A DNA stretch of 64,000 nt. It comes from Massariosphaeria phaeospora. Taxonomy: Eukaryota > Ascomycota > Dothideomycetes > Pleosporales. Below the pieces are notes generated by a model. It ran no database searches. It saw nothing but the letters and a program-made list of their open reading frames with translations, and was not told the origin of the DNA. The translations under genes were made by a program, and so were the position numbers. How positions within the stretch are numbered: the first letter of the stretch is position 1; each line of letters opens with the position of its first letter. Below are positions 9,906-19,614 of this stretch, in pieces. The DNA is taken from NCBI GenBank assembly GCA_011032825.1, contig JAADJZ010000010.1:558001-622000 (forward strand). The letters are read 5' to 3'.

Positions 9906-11966
9906 TTACAGAGCAAAGAAAGCAAGGGCGGCGCCCAAGAAGGCGTGCTTCGCGTCGAAGCCGAACGACGATGCTGCGCCGGTGAACTCGGGAGGAGTTG
10001 CTGTCGCGACGATGCCAGTGCTGCCTGGGTACGTGGCAGTGGCCATACCGGAAGGATACGGGTATGGGGCCACAGTGGTTTGAGCGGGCACAGGCGCAGG
10101 GGTACCTGGGACCAGTTGAACGGGTGCCGAGGGGTTGGAACCGGGTCCGGTGATGGTCTCAGTGACGAATTGCACCAGGGGAACCGTGTAGGTGGTGGTG
10201 CCAAACGGAATCTCGGTGACCGGGTACGGCGCGGGCGGCGCAGGAGTGTTCGCAGGTGGTGCTGATGAAACGCCGGCCGCAGGAGTTTCCGTCGGCGCTG
10301 CTGGTGGTGCGGAAACGCCTGGAGTAGGTGTGTACGCAGGTGGTGCCGCAGGCGTGTCCGCAGGAGGTGCAGGTGGTGCGGAAACACCGGGCGTAGGTGT
10401 GTACGCAGGAGTCTCAGCAGGCGGTGCCGACGGGGTCTCAGCAGGTGGTGTCGAAGGGGTCTCAGCAGGCGGTGCGGGAACGCCTGGCGTAGGTGTGTAC
10501 GCAGGGGTCTCAGCGGGTGGAGCTGAAGCACCTGGCACACTGGACGCGGGGGCAGATTCAACAGGTCCCGATGGGGCTGGGGCGGAAGGAACTGGGACCT
10601 CAGGAGTCTGGGGTGGCGTGGTGGGGTTGATGGGGATGTTGGTTGGGCAGTGAGTGATGAGACCCGGGTTCTCAGGGACGGCGGGAGCGCAGATACCGAT
10701 AAGGTACTGAAGAGCTTCCTGAGTCTCCTTGTCATCCTTAGCCCATGCAGTCACGCACTCGATGACGCTCTTGGTGAAGTCGGGGTTCTTGCAGTAGCAG
10801 GTAGCATCGGTGTTGGACTTGCACTCCGAGTTGATTTGCAGCCAAGTGTTCATGCACTTGGGAAGGCACTCAGGAGGAGAGTAACCACCAGGGGGCGGGG
10901 GAGGGTAGTTCTGGGGTGGGCTTGATGACTGAGGAGCGCTCGAAGTCTCTGCGAGGGGAGTGGAAGCGCCATAAGTCGGGGGAGCAGCCGAAGACTCGCT
11001 GCTGGGAGGTGGGGGAGGAGCAGAAGAAGACTCGCCAGCTGGGGGAGGAGTTCCGCTTGTAACGGGAGGAGCAGAGTAAGACTCGCTGCTTGGATAAGCA
11101 GAGGACTCGCTGCTTGGGGGAGCAGGAGGAGGGGTCTCTGAGCTCGGGGGCGGGGGAATAGTGGAGGTCTCCGGAACCGGCATGGAGCTGTTGGTGAAGG
11201 GCGAAGGGGGAGCCGAGCTAGGAGTGTAGATGTCAGAAGTTTCCGGGGTCGGGCTAGGAGTTTCCGATGGCGGGGCGCTCGGGGTCTCGGACGGAGGAGC
11301 ACTGGAAGTCTCGACTGACTTGTCGGAAGTCTGAGGAGGCGAAGAAGGGCTATAGGTAGGCGGCGGCGGGGGCGTGTACTGCTCTGGGGGCTTGCAGTCG
11401 AAGTCGATCCTGTGGAAGCCAATCTCGCAGTCCTTGCGGTCGGGCTGGTCGTGATCACCGAGGTAGACGTCGACGCTCGTAGCACCACCGCACTGGGTGT
11501 TGTAGATGGTCGAACCCTCCTTCTTGCAAGGGGATTTCTGCTTGCAGATGGAGTTGTCCGGCATCTTGTAGTGGAGCTCGAGGTGGGCATCGTACTCGAC
11601 CGAGACATCGATCTCCTTCACCGAGAAACCTTCCTTCTTCTTGTCGCAGTTGAAGGTGGCGGGCTTGTCCTTCTGAACCTTGTTCTTGATGCACTTGGGG
11701 CTGAAGGTGCGCTTGGTGAGGTGATCACGCTTACCGAAGCTGTTGGAACACTTCCAGCCACCCTCACCTCCCCCAAAGCCAAAGTCACCATAGCCGTTCA
11801 TGGGACCCTCGGGAAGGTCTTCCCACTTGAACCCCCCCTGCTGCTTGTCGCTACACTCATTGTTGTTGTACTGGGGCGACTTGAAATGTCCAGCGTTGCG
11901 GTTCCAAGTTGCGGAGACCTGTTGGGCAGCCAGCCCTGAAAAGAGCAGAACGGTTGAGGTCCTCAT
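9906..11966 (-). CDS. Secreted CFEM-domain, Pro/Ser-rich, probably GPI-anchored wall protein
   Basis: Single-exon protein of 686 residues. A hydrophobic signal peptide (MRTSTVLLFSGLAAQQVSA) leads to a cysteine-containing N-terminal domain (to about residue 190). A first Pro/Ser-rich stretch follows (about 190-360). Next is an eight-cysteine CFEM-like domain (about 364-430) with the spacing of PECLPKC, SEC, TCYC, IEC and GICAP. A second Pro-rich region (about 440-600) is built from tandem variants of APPAETPAYTPTPGV. The protein ends in a short hydrophobic tail without a basic end, as expected for a GPI signal. CFEM proteins act at the fungal surface in adhesion, heme/iron uptake or host interaction; which applies here is unknown. 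A GKRDHLTKR segment near residue 80 offers possible Kex2 sites. The internal repeats predict length variation between strains. Confidence 0.85.
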   Translation of the reverse strand: MRTSTVLLFSGLAAQQVSATWNRNAGHFKSPQYNNNECSDKQQGGFKWEDLPEGPMNGYGDFGFGGGEGGWKCSNSFGKRDHLTKRTFSPKCIKNKVQKDKPATFNCDKKKEGFSVKEIDVSVEYDAHLELHYKMPDNSICKQKSPCKKEGSTIYNTQCGGATSVDVYLGDHDQPDRKDCEIGFHRIDFDCKPPEQYTPPPPPTYSPSSPPQTSDKSVETSSAPPSETPSAPPSETPSPTPETSDIYTPSSAPPSPFTNSSMPVPETSTIPPPPSSETPPPAPPSSESSAYPSSESYSAPPVTSGTPPPAGESSSAPPPPPSSESSAAPPTYGASTPLAETSSAPQSSSPPQNYPPPPPGGYSPPECLPKCMNTWLQINSECKSNTDATCYCKNPDFTKSVIECVTAWAKDDKETQEALQYLIGICAPAVPENPGLITHCPTNIPINPTTPPQTPEVPVPSAPAPSGPVESAPASSVPGASAPPAETPAYTPTPGVPAPPAETPSTPPAETPSAPPAETPAYTPTPGVSAPPAPPADTPAAPPAYTPTPGVSAPPAAPTETPAAGVSSAPPANTPAPPAPYPVTEIPFGTTTYTVPLVQFVTETITGPGSNPSAPVQLVPGTPAPVPAQTTVAPYPYPSGMATATYPGSTGIVATATPPEFTGAASSFGFDAKHAFLGAALAFFAL
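10230..10560 (-). repeat. Coding tandem repeat in CFEM protein
   Basis: Imperfect 40-50 bp direct repeats encode Pro/Ala/Thr-rich units around TPAYTPTPGVSAPPA. At least three long copies are interspersed with short SAPPAETP units. Confidence 0.75.
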
Positions 11967-14110
11967 AGCGAATCTGAGGAGTAAAATGAACGAACGAGCA
12001 AATGTGTGACGTTGTAACGAATGTCGAAGCGCTGCTTAACGAGTTGCAGAAGTAAATAGGAGAAATCTAGTTATGTAATGCAAGACAAAGAGAACGAGTG
12101 ACTCTGTCCCACAAACTAGACCTTATTAGCCAAGAAAGAAACTTGGAGTGAACTGGAGAAGAGGAAAGAGAGAGGCAACGTGGACAATGGGGCGGTAGAT
12201 ATACGTGCCTGTGGCAGCGTAGAGCGCGGACTTGAAACAAACGGGCAGAAACACTCGGCCAGGCCAGGGGGTGCTAGATGGCGATTGGCACAGACATTGC
12301 TCAGCCACGGACTCCTGATGGGCCTTCCATGTGCTTGTCGCGCGCGATGCAGGCCATGGAGGCCAGTGTCAGACGACTGTCCGTCCGGGAACAGACGGGC
12401 TCGCATGGTGCCTGGCGCGGTCGAGGGTGGTGGTGCTGGGAGTGGTTCGTTCGCCCCAAGCGAAGGGCCCAGCGCTTGTGAAACACCGTAAATAGACCTT
12501 CACGGCCAAGGCCTTTATGCAGGAACAGTGCGGCCCTTCAGCAAGAGGCAAGCCGGTCGCCAATCGGGCCTGGTCAGGACGGCGTCGGGCCTCAGATAGA
12601 TCGATGGTCCGACATTCGACTGGGTCAGTGACAAGTGTGCAGTGTGCACTCAAACGGCTGGCCTTTGACTCCTCGAACACGCCCCAGACAGAGCCGTCAC
12701 GCGGAGACGTGCAGACGGGTTCCTTTGCACGCTTCACCTGAGGCGGATGGCTGAAGATGGCCTGTTGGACGTTGTCAGAAGCATCCCCATGCAGCACTTC
12801 TTACCGCTTCCCCTCCTGATCCCCTGCATGCGCGAGCCCGGACTGCCCCTTCTGGCCGGGTGGAGCACTGGGGCCCAGTGTCGCGGTCGCTCTCCCGCCG
12901 CGCCATGGAGGCACACCAAAGCTTAACGCTGACCAGCACGCTCGAGCGCGAGAGAGAGTGTTGCACGGTATGTTTCATCAGCGTCCGGGTCGTCTGCAGC
13001 AGCCAATCACGCGCGCCCAGGCCGGCCCCACCGGGAAAAACAACGGCCGCCCCTCAACCACGACTGCCCATCGAGCCCGCTCTTTGCTCAGGGGATGAGG
13101 CGACGAGGCGATGACACTACCACGGTCCAAAAGCAATCGCCTTTCACAATTTTTTCAGCCACTACCCGCATCCATCTGGCCTGTCGTCATGCCATGCACA
13201 CTCGGGCCAGAAAACCCACCCCAAACAATAGCGGCGGATGCCCTCGGGGTTCGGAAGCGACAACGAACACGTCCCTCCCCCTCCCCTCATCAGCCATCGG
13301 ACTTTGCCCCCCCCCCGCCATCATCCTCGCTGACGGACAAGCGACGGGAAACTCGTCGAGAACCACTTCCCAGGGCCCATCCCATACAGGATCCTACGAA
13401 ACGCTCTACCTCATGTCCTAACCCCAATCCATCCCAGCACACTTCCACCCCATAAACAGCGGACTCCGCACCCCGTTCGCAGCTCAACTCAACTCACGCA
13501 TTTCCTCTTTCTGACAGTCTGCCATGCACGTCGTACGAGAGCATATGAAAACAAGAGACTGGGGTTAAACTCCTATAGTGGCGACATGCAAGAACCCGCT
13601 CCTCTGACGGCCAGCCGAGCGGTCCGTATCAGACTGGTTGTCGGTCAGCAATCATCAGCCAGCTCGGCTCCTATACCTACTACTACCTTCCTAGTTCCCC
13701 AACAATAACAAAACTCAGCAGCAGTATATACCATGCCGAACGAAAAAGAAGCCTAGTGATTTGGGGGGGGTTCCGAAACTCCGTTCGCCGTTCGCCGTTC
13801 GCCGTGCACGTGCAAACCAACTACCTACCTAGACCTGAGAACGGTTCCTTTTGGAAAAGATAAGCATAAAAAGCGTGAATGTTTCCATTGCAAGGTTTGG
13901 GATCCCCGACCTGTACAACCCCGTGATTCGGACACCGTGTGGCGCCGGCGAACCGTTTGCTTTGTTTAGTCTCACACTTCCAATTCGTTTTTTGAAGCAT
14001 AGGTTACTAGACTTCTTTTTGTCCGCCCGTCTGTTAATTTACGAGTATGAACGACTGCGTTCAATCGGTCGATTCGGCTATGTCATCCATTGTCATCGGC
14101 AGGTAGGTTA
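11967..14110. other. Long intergenic region, no gene recognised
   Basis: About 2.1 kb upstream of the CFEM gene. It contains pyrimidine-rich tracts, poly-C and poly-G runs (about 13308-13317 and 13764-13771) and a 7-bp tandem repeat near 13785. Many short frames occur on both strands but none carries a recognisable domain or convincing exon chain. It may hold a long 5' leader or an unrecognised non-coding RNA. Confidence 0.4.
13782..13804. repeat. 7-bp tandem repeat (GTTCGCC), about three copies
   Basis: Three consecutive copies of GTTCGCC with a partial fourth, in non-coding sequence. Confidence 0.65.
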
Positions 14111-14192
14111 CTCGAGCCCAAAGTTTCTCCGAGAAATCGTGCTTCGCTAGGGCAATCCCGCGAGATTTCCTGAATAGAACTCTGGGTCCGAG
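14111..14192. mobile_element. 82-bp miniature inverted-repeat element related to the neighbouring pogo/Fot1 transposon
   Basis: The two ends (CTCGAGCCCAAAGTTTCTCC and, inverted, CTCGGACCCAGAGTT) resemble the terminal repeat of the full element at 14451-17076. The middle keeps a form of its CGCGAGATT motif. TA dinucleotides flank both sides (14109-14110 and 14193-14194), as expected for a TA target-site duplication. It encodes nothing. Best read as a decayed internal-deletion derivative or MITE of the same family. Confidence 0.7.
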
Positions 14193-14341
14193 TAAGTGCT
14201 GACAGATTACCATCTGAGTCCGGAACGATGCAAACAGTCGGTCCTCCAGGAAAGTCTGAGATAATCAGCCCGTTGATGCCATATTACATTTGTGCGTATG
14301 CTTGTCGTTATCTTTGTTTCTACATCAGGTGTACGTCGCAA

Positions 14342-14448
14342 TCAATGCAGCGACGCAGTCTTGTTTCCATCGATCCCTATCCCATCCGCCTGAAACTTCC
14401 CCATACACCACCCCTCATAGCTTTTCACAACCTCCTCTTTACCCTCCC
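14342..14448 (-). pseudogene. Detached 3' coding end of the transposon-split membrane protein gene
   Basis: Immediately left of the transposon, the minus strand continues an open frame of 35 codons ending in TGA at 14344-14342. Removing the element and one TA joins this piece exactly in frame to the coding sequence that stops at 17077 (1267 + 107 = 1374 nt, 458 codons with stop). This is the expected native C-terminus of the gene at 17027-18343. Confidence 0.7.
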
Positions 14449-14450
14449 TA

Positions 14451-17076
14451 CTCGGGCCCAAGGTTTCTCCGAAAAATCTCGCGAGATTGCCCGCGCGTAG
14501 CGCGGGCCTATCCCCCCAATGCAAATGATCCCCCCAATGCAAACGTTCAGCTACAGTCTTGATTTATTAGCGAAATACGCTTTCTTATAACACAATCAAG
14601 CTAGTATAATTAATATATACATCTCATTGAAGGCCCCAGTCAGTTTGCAGGTCATCTAGCCAAGTGTTGCTAGCGTAGCTGCCCTCGTCGTCGCTGCAGT
14701 CTCTATCCGCAATCTCATCCGCTATAGCTGTAGGCTGCGTTTGCAACTCAATTTTGACGCCTGTAGAATCAAGTTGCAGAGGAAGCAGTAAGGCGCCTTC
14801 CTCAGCTATCATATTGTTGTCTAGTGTTGTGCGCTGTGGGAATTTTGAGAGGATAAACTTGGTGTACGGATCGACTAGACGGCGCGCCTGGCTAGCTACC
14901 TCACCGGCAGGCGTCAAATCTGTTGTTGTACTATCCTCGCGATACTTGAGGCTACTCGGGCGCAGTATATACTCTAGTTTGCTCGTAGCCTTAGTGTTGT
15001 AGCTGTAGTCGTCGTGCGCGTGTACCCATCGCGTTACGCTGCGCTGAGCGAGTACGTCAGTCGCTGCGCGCTTGCAGTACTTGCTACCATAGTTTCTAAT
15101 TGTAGGCAGTAATCGCTTGTATTTGTTAGCAATCCTAGTGACCTCGCGAAGTTGTTTAGCAGCGAGCTCACTCCCAAGGCGAGCGAGGTCGTCAACCTGC
15201 CGCTGTTGTACCATCTTGCGGGCGTCTTGAGAGTATATTGGTCCGCCTTTGACGTCAAGCGCTCGCCGTTTGCGACGACGGCGCTCATCTTTGGCAGAAA
15301 TTGCTGCCTCTGTACGTCGAAGCTCTCGCTTTAAACCTTCAGCTGTACGAGCAAGCGCAGAGACGCCCCGCTGGTGTTTGATAACGCTAGCCGCGACCTC
15401 GCGCGGGAGATGCTCACGCAGCACTACCTGGACGAAGGGCTCCTGCGCCTGGAGTTGACGTACTGTTTTTGGCGTGTGCCAGGCAGCGTCGCCGGGTGCT
15501 GGGTTCTCTGGCTCTGGCGTTACGTCTGACGGTTGCGCGCGGCGCACAAGCTGCGCCTGCTGGAGATCAATCTTGACGCGGTTGTAGCGTCGGACGGGCG
15601 CCCGAGATGGCGATGAGGCAAGCTGTAGAGGCGAGGATACTACGATCGGAGTTGTAGAGCGTATGTCTGTTGCTGGAGGGGGTGTAGGCGATTGCTCGTC
15701 GTCGCTGGAGTTGCAATCCTCTTGCCGCTTGAGCTGGGTGAGTACGACGTCTGGATTGAGCGGTGCGAGACCTGTACGTTTCCAGCCACTGAGGATTGTA
15801 CTGCGGGTAAACGTGAGACGCCGGATCTCTGCCAGAGTCGCCATGAAGTCAGCTTTGCTTATATCTTTTGACCCAGTACGCGCAGCCCAGTCTAGGCAGC
15901 GACCGTGATACCACTTGAGTGGCTGGAAACAGCCAACGTCGAGTGGCTGCAGCAGGTGAGTTGTATGAGGCGGCAGCGCAAACAACTGTATAAGGTGCTC
16001 CTCTGCGTACCGAGCAAACTCCTTCGTCTTATAAGAGCCATGGCCGTCGACGAGGAGCAATCGCCAAACGCCTTGCCGTCGCTTTGCTGTCATCCTGTCA
16101 AAATGCTTTAGCCAGTCGAGCGCTACTTTGTCGTTGCTGTACCCGCTGTCGCTAGTGTGGATAAAGTAATCGTCAGGTATATCAGTTACCCAGTGCTCTA
16201 TGATCGTTGCTGCCTTGACAATAACCATAGGAGAAATAGCTACGCCGTCTGCGCTTATACACTCTACGAGGGTAACAAGCTCGCGATTGTTAGCGTTGAG
16301 GATGAAGATCTGGCGCCCATTTCTGCTGTAAACGTACTGACTGCTTGCGACTCCAATCCGGCAGCCAGTCTCGTCTATATTGTACGTATCCGCTGGCAAT
16401 ATACCCAATTGCTGAATAAAGCTTTCTAGCTTTGTAAACCACCCGCGCAGCGCCTTAGGCTCCTGTGCAAGCTTCCGCTGCACCTCCAATAGCTTTGCCT
16501 TGACGCGTTTGTACTTTGGATGCCTCTGCAGCCAGCGACGCCCCCAGCACTTGCCTAGCGGCGCAGGCGCTTCATCTACTCCTAGGTAGGATTCCTCCAA
16601 AAGCGCGTACGCCTGTTGTTCAACCATCCCTCTGTGTACTCCATAGCCGATCGCGTCAATCGCGTCGAGATAGCGCACAAGCGCAAGGTCTTGCTCCTCT
16701 GACAATCGCTGATTTTCTTGCGTACGACGATCAGATCGCGTTGGGAGGTTCAGGTAGGCGCGGCGGAGGCGATAATACGGTAAGTTGTGCGCTGTAGCGT
16801 AGGATTTGATGTCTGGCTTGGTGTACTCGCGGAGGCGCGACGCGTGGCCTCTGAGCGCAACAACCTCGGCAGCGTATTTTTTAGCTTGCGATGGATTGCG
16901 AGGCATGGTTAAAACAATTCTACTAATTCAAAAATTAGTAGTATAGCGTTGTGGCGGGGATTGATTTATGTAGTGGTTTTTGGATTGCATTGGGGGGATC
17001 ATTTGCATTGGGGGGATAGGCCCGCGCTACGCGCGGGCAATCTCGCGAGATTTTTCGGAGAAACCTTGGGCCCGAG
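14451..17076 (-). mobile_element. Complete pogo/Fot1-type DNA transposon, 2626 bp
   Basis: Terminal inverted repeats of 92 bp, identical at both ends (14451-14542 and 16985-17076), begin CTCGGGCCCAAGGTTTCTCC. They are flanked by TA at 14449-14450 and 17077-17078, the usual target duplication of the Tc1/mariner-pogo superfamily. Each terminal repeat contains a perfect palindrome around TCTCGCGAGA, another around GCCCGCGCGTAGCGCGGGC, and a direct repeat of ATCCCCCCAATGCAA. It carries one intact transposase gene in minus orientation. Identical ends and an unbroken reading frame indicate a recent insertion. It splits a membrane protein gene. Confidence 0.93.
14624..16906 (-). CDS. pogo/Fot1-type DDE transposase, intact
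   Basis: Intronless 760-residue protein. The N-terminal part (about 25-145) looks like paired helix-turn-helix DNA-binding domains of the Psq/CENP-B type, with LPYYRLRRAYL and CWGRRWLQRHP motifs. The catalytic core has YNIDETG (Asp178), LLLVDGHG (Asp287) and LQPLDVGCF (Asp323), giving 35 residues between the second and third Asp, as in the pogo/Fot1 group. The C-terminal third is basic and contains a KDERRRRKRRA stretch. No internal stops or frameshifts are present, so the enzyme may be active. It is the only gene of the surrounding element and starts 79 nt inside the right terminal repeat. Confidence 0.93.
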   Translation of the reverse strand: MPRNPSQAKKYAAEVVALRGHASRLREYTKPDIKSYATAHNLPYYRLRRAYLNLPTRSDRRTQENQRLSEEQDLALVRYLDAIDAIGYGVHRGMVEQQAYALLEESYLGVDEAPAPLGKCWGRRWLQRHPKYKRVKAKLLEVQRKLAQEPKALRGWFTKLESFIQQLGILPADTYNIDETGCRIGVASSQYVYSRNGRQIFILNANNRELVTLVECISADGVAISPMVIVKAATIIEHWVTDIPDDYFIHTSDSGYSNDKVALDWLKHFDRMTAKRRQGVWRLLLVDGHGSYKTKEFARYAEEHLIQLFALPPHTTHLLQPLDVGCFQPLKWYHGRCLDWAARTGSKDISKADFMATLAEIRRLTFTRSTILSGWKRTGLAPLNPDVVLTQLKRQEDCNSSDDEQSPTPPPATDIRSTTPIVVSSPLQLASSPSRAPVRRYNRVKIDLQQAQLVRRAQPSDVTPEPENPAPGDAAWHTPKTVRQLQAQEPFVQVVLREHLPREVAASVIKHQRGVSALARTAEGLKRELRRTEAAISAKDERRRRKRRALDVKGGPIYSQDARKMVQQRQVDDLARLGSELAAKQLREVTRIANKYKRLLPTIRNYGSKYCKRAATDVLAQRSVTRWVHAHDDYSYNTKATSKLEYILRPSSLKYREDSTTTDLTPAGEVASQARRLVDPYTKFILSKFPQRTTLDNNMIAEEGALLLPLQLDSTGVKIELQTQPTAIADEIADRDCSDDEGSYASNTWLDDLQTDWGLQ

Positions 17077-18343
17077 TAGTCGCCAGCCCAATTACTCCGC
17101 TCTGCGCCTTCTTCCCCACACTAACAATATTACAAAGATAACCATCGAAATCGAAATAATGCGGCACTGTAATCGCCGGCGGATAGGTCGTAGACGCGCC
17201 ACACGGCGCTTTCCTATTCTCCAACCCGGCGATCACAACCAGCGTAGCCATGAGCAAAAACAGCAGACACGTGTACACTTTGTACCACGCCTTGTTTGTA
17301 TACGGATATATGGTGGATGTGCTCTTGGCCGTGAAAATACAGGTCGCGATACTAAACAGCGTGACGCTCATGAAGATGAAGTAAAAGACTCCCATGGAGA
17401 ATAAGGTGCCGGTGAAGTATATGCCCCAACGGAACGGCAGCATGGTGATAAGCGGCAGCAGCCAAAGGCAGGCGAGGAAGAGCAGGAAGAAGACACGCCA
17501 GGTGAAGCCGGACCGGCCGAGTCGTGGATGCATCCTGGCATTCGCTATGCAGGCTAGTTGTGCGTCGGGAGGCGGCAAGGAGGTGCTATCGTCGCGCCCG
17601 TCTTCACTCGTCTCTTTCGGGTACGATGTCTCGAAGTCGAAGGCGGGCAGCGAATAGACCGAAGGTTGAGGAGTGGCACCGATCGGGTAATAAGGCCTTG
17701 TCGGTTTGTCGAGGCTATCCGCAACGCTGGCCGATGCTTCGGACTCGCATTCGACGACCTGGCGCTGCAGATACGTATAGTCCTCCGTCAACCACATCGC
17801 GGCGCACAACCGCACGAGACCGAGAATGGCAAACGGGAAGAAGATATTCGGCATGCCGATGCGGATGAAGAAGCGCGAGAACTTGGTGATGCCGTTGATG
17901 ATGAGCGCTACGGCCTGGATGCCCTGCGCCGTGATAATGACCGTCTGGCCCGAGCTCACGGAAAACAGCTGCACAGTCGTATACCGCGGCTGGCGCTCAC
18001 AGTACACGCGGCTCTTGATCATCATGGCCTCGGAGCCGTCCCAACCGTCGGCCGTCCAGAACAGCGCATTGCTAGCCGCCATGTCCGCGCACGACCAGTC
18101 CTTGGAGCGCAGCCGGCGGTCGGCGATGATGAAGTAGCGCCAGATGATGGTCGTCGGGTTGTAGTGCACGATGCGGTCGTGCCAGCGCGGCGCCGGGTCG
18201 TGCAGGTAGACCGGGTGCGGCACGCCGACGACTATGTGCACCAGCAGCGGCGCCAGGCACAGCGTCAGCAGCGAGATCATGTCTTCCAGCCCCGCCGGAT
18301 TGAACTGCACATTAAAGTATATATGGTAGGCATGGAAGCCCAT
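17027..18343 (-). pseudogene. Multi-pass membrane protein gene disrupted at its 3' end by the transposon
   Basis: The ATG at 18343 sits in a strong context (CCGCCATGG) and opens a 438-codon frame. The first 422 codons are native. The last 16 are read from the transposon terminal repeat and end at 17027. The protein has about six hydrophobic segments, including FFPFAILGLVRLCAAMWL, VFFLLFLACLWLLPLITML and FYFIFMSVTLF. A large polar loop near residues 230-300 holds acidic and Ser-rich stretches. I do not recognise the family; it is conserved-looking but unnamed. The displaced native end lies at 14342-14448, giving 457 residues before insertion. The truncated, chimeric protein could still be made, since only the last 35 residues are replaced. 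Confidence 0.75.
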
Positions 18344-19614
18344 GGCGGAAAGGGACGGGGCGGTAAAGACAGGACGAATTGATGCCCACCCGAGCGGAGC
18401 GGCGACTTGGTGGGTGCGTGGGTGGATATATGTATGTACAACGTAGAATCCACAAACGGATGAAACGCACCGCTTCACCACCGGCAACTAGAGTGCTCAA
18501 CGGTAGCACATAAGACCAGAAAGATATATATCCTCGCGAGGCGAATTGCCCGGACACCTTTCTATATACGCAACACCAACCAAATCCCCCCAAACTCGCA
18601 TCTCGCGCGGAGAATAAGTCGACGTGCCACGAACGACGCCCGTCCGGGGACAAATCGGCGCTGATACCTCGCCATGCTTATTAGCAGCTCCGCAAATCAC
18701 AGCCCGAACAGCGTGTCTTCTGCCTCGTCGCGCTGCGTAATTTGCCATGTTGCAAGTTGCAACCTTGGAAAACTTCGCCGCGTCTGCATCGGGATTCTGG
18801 AGAGAGATACAAGACAGGGGGGCGGCGGCCTGAGGCAAGTGTTGTCGGAGCGTGATTGGGTCCCGAGGTCAGACGGGTAGATGGGCGGAGGCTAAGCGAC
18901 CGGAAAGACAGCGATCCGGGGACGACTGGAGCGTTCCGCCTGCTTTTATTAACTGCGACCTCGCGTCATGATGAGTAGGTGGATTGGATTGGATTGTGCG
19001 GTGGCAATGGCATTCTTCTTTTTCTCCTTGATTGCTTGGGTTAAAAGCCAGTGCGCAAGCAGATCAACTCCTGTTAGTACTTGCCAGTCTCGACGCTGTT
19101 TAGCACTATGTAAATAGCACCCTTGTAAGTGGTGCTGTCTCTCAACAGCAACCTGTTCAACAGAACAAAGCACACCACTGCATCTTGCTTGAAAGTCGAC
19201 CCAACGGAAACCATCTTGATGCGCTCGATTGAGGCGAAGGTACGGAGTACCCCTCTCAGAGCCACATGTACGTTTTAGAGTAGCGGTTCTCGCCCCTCAA
19301 GGCACACTTGCTTCATCAGTTGAACTACCGGCAATATTAATTGTGTCACTTTGATTAAAGTTAATCGTTTATCGTAGGATGTATACACACAGTTCGCCCT
19401 CATGTTCCCAAGTCCAAACTCCGCCATGCCGAAAAACTCCATGCCTCAATTCATGCTCAATAATAATGATGCGTTGTCGAAAACTCCGGTAACCCATCCA
19501 ATGCTAATGGTTTTATGCCGCCTCCTGGTATTCTAAACGCCGAAGTTCAATCTCCATTTTAGTACGCAACTGCTCCAGTGTCATCATCATCGCTTGCCGA
19601 CAAAATCGCCTTCT
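18344..19614. other. Intergenic, no gene recognised
   Basis: Contains the presumed promoter of the disrupted membrane protein gene and the 3' flank of the MFS gene at 19615. The segment from about 19270 to 19600 is AT-richer. No exon chain, RNA gene or long repeat was found. Confidence 0.45.

Noticed and set aside
9857..10735. Other long frames over the CFEM gene repeats, on both strands
   Set aside because: Arise from the Pro/Ser repeat region read in other frames; the CFEM frame has signal peptide, CFEM cysteines and GPI tail.
12369..13455. Several 60-140 codon frames in the long intergenic region
   Set aside because: No domain resemblance, no consistent splice structure, and comparable frames on both strands.
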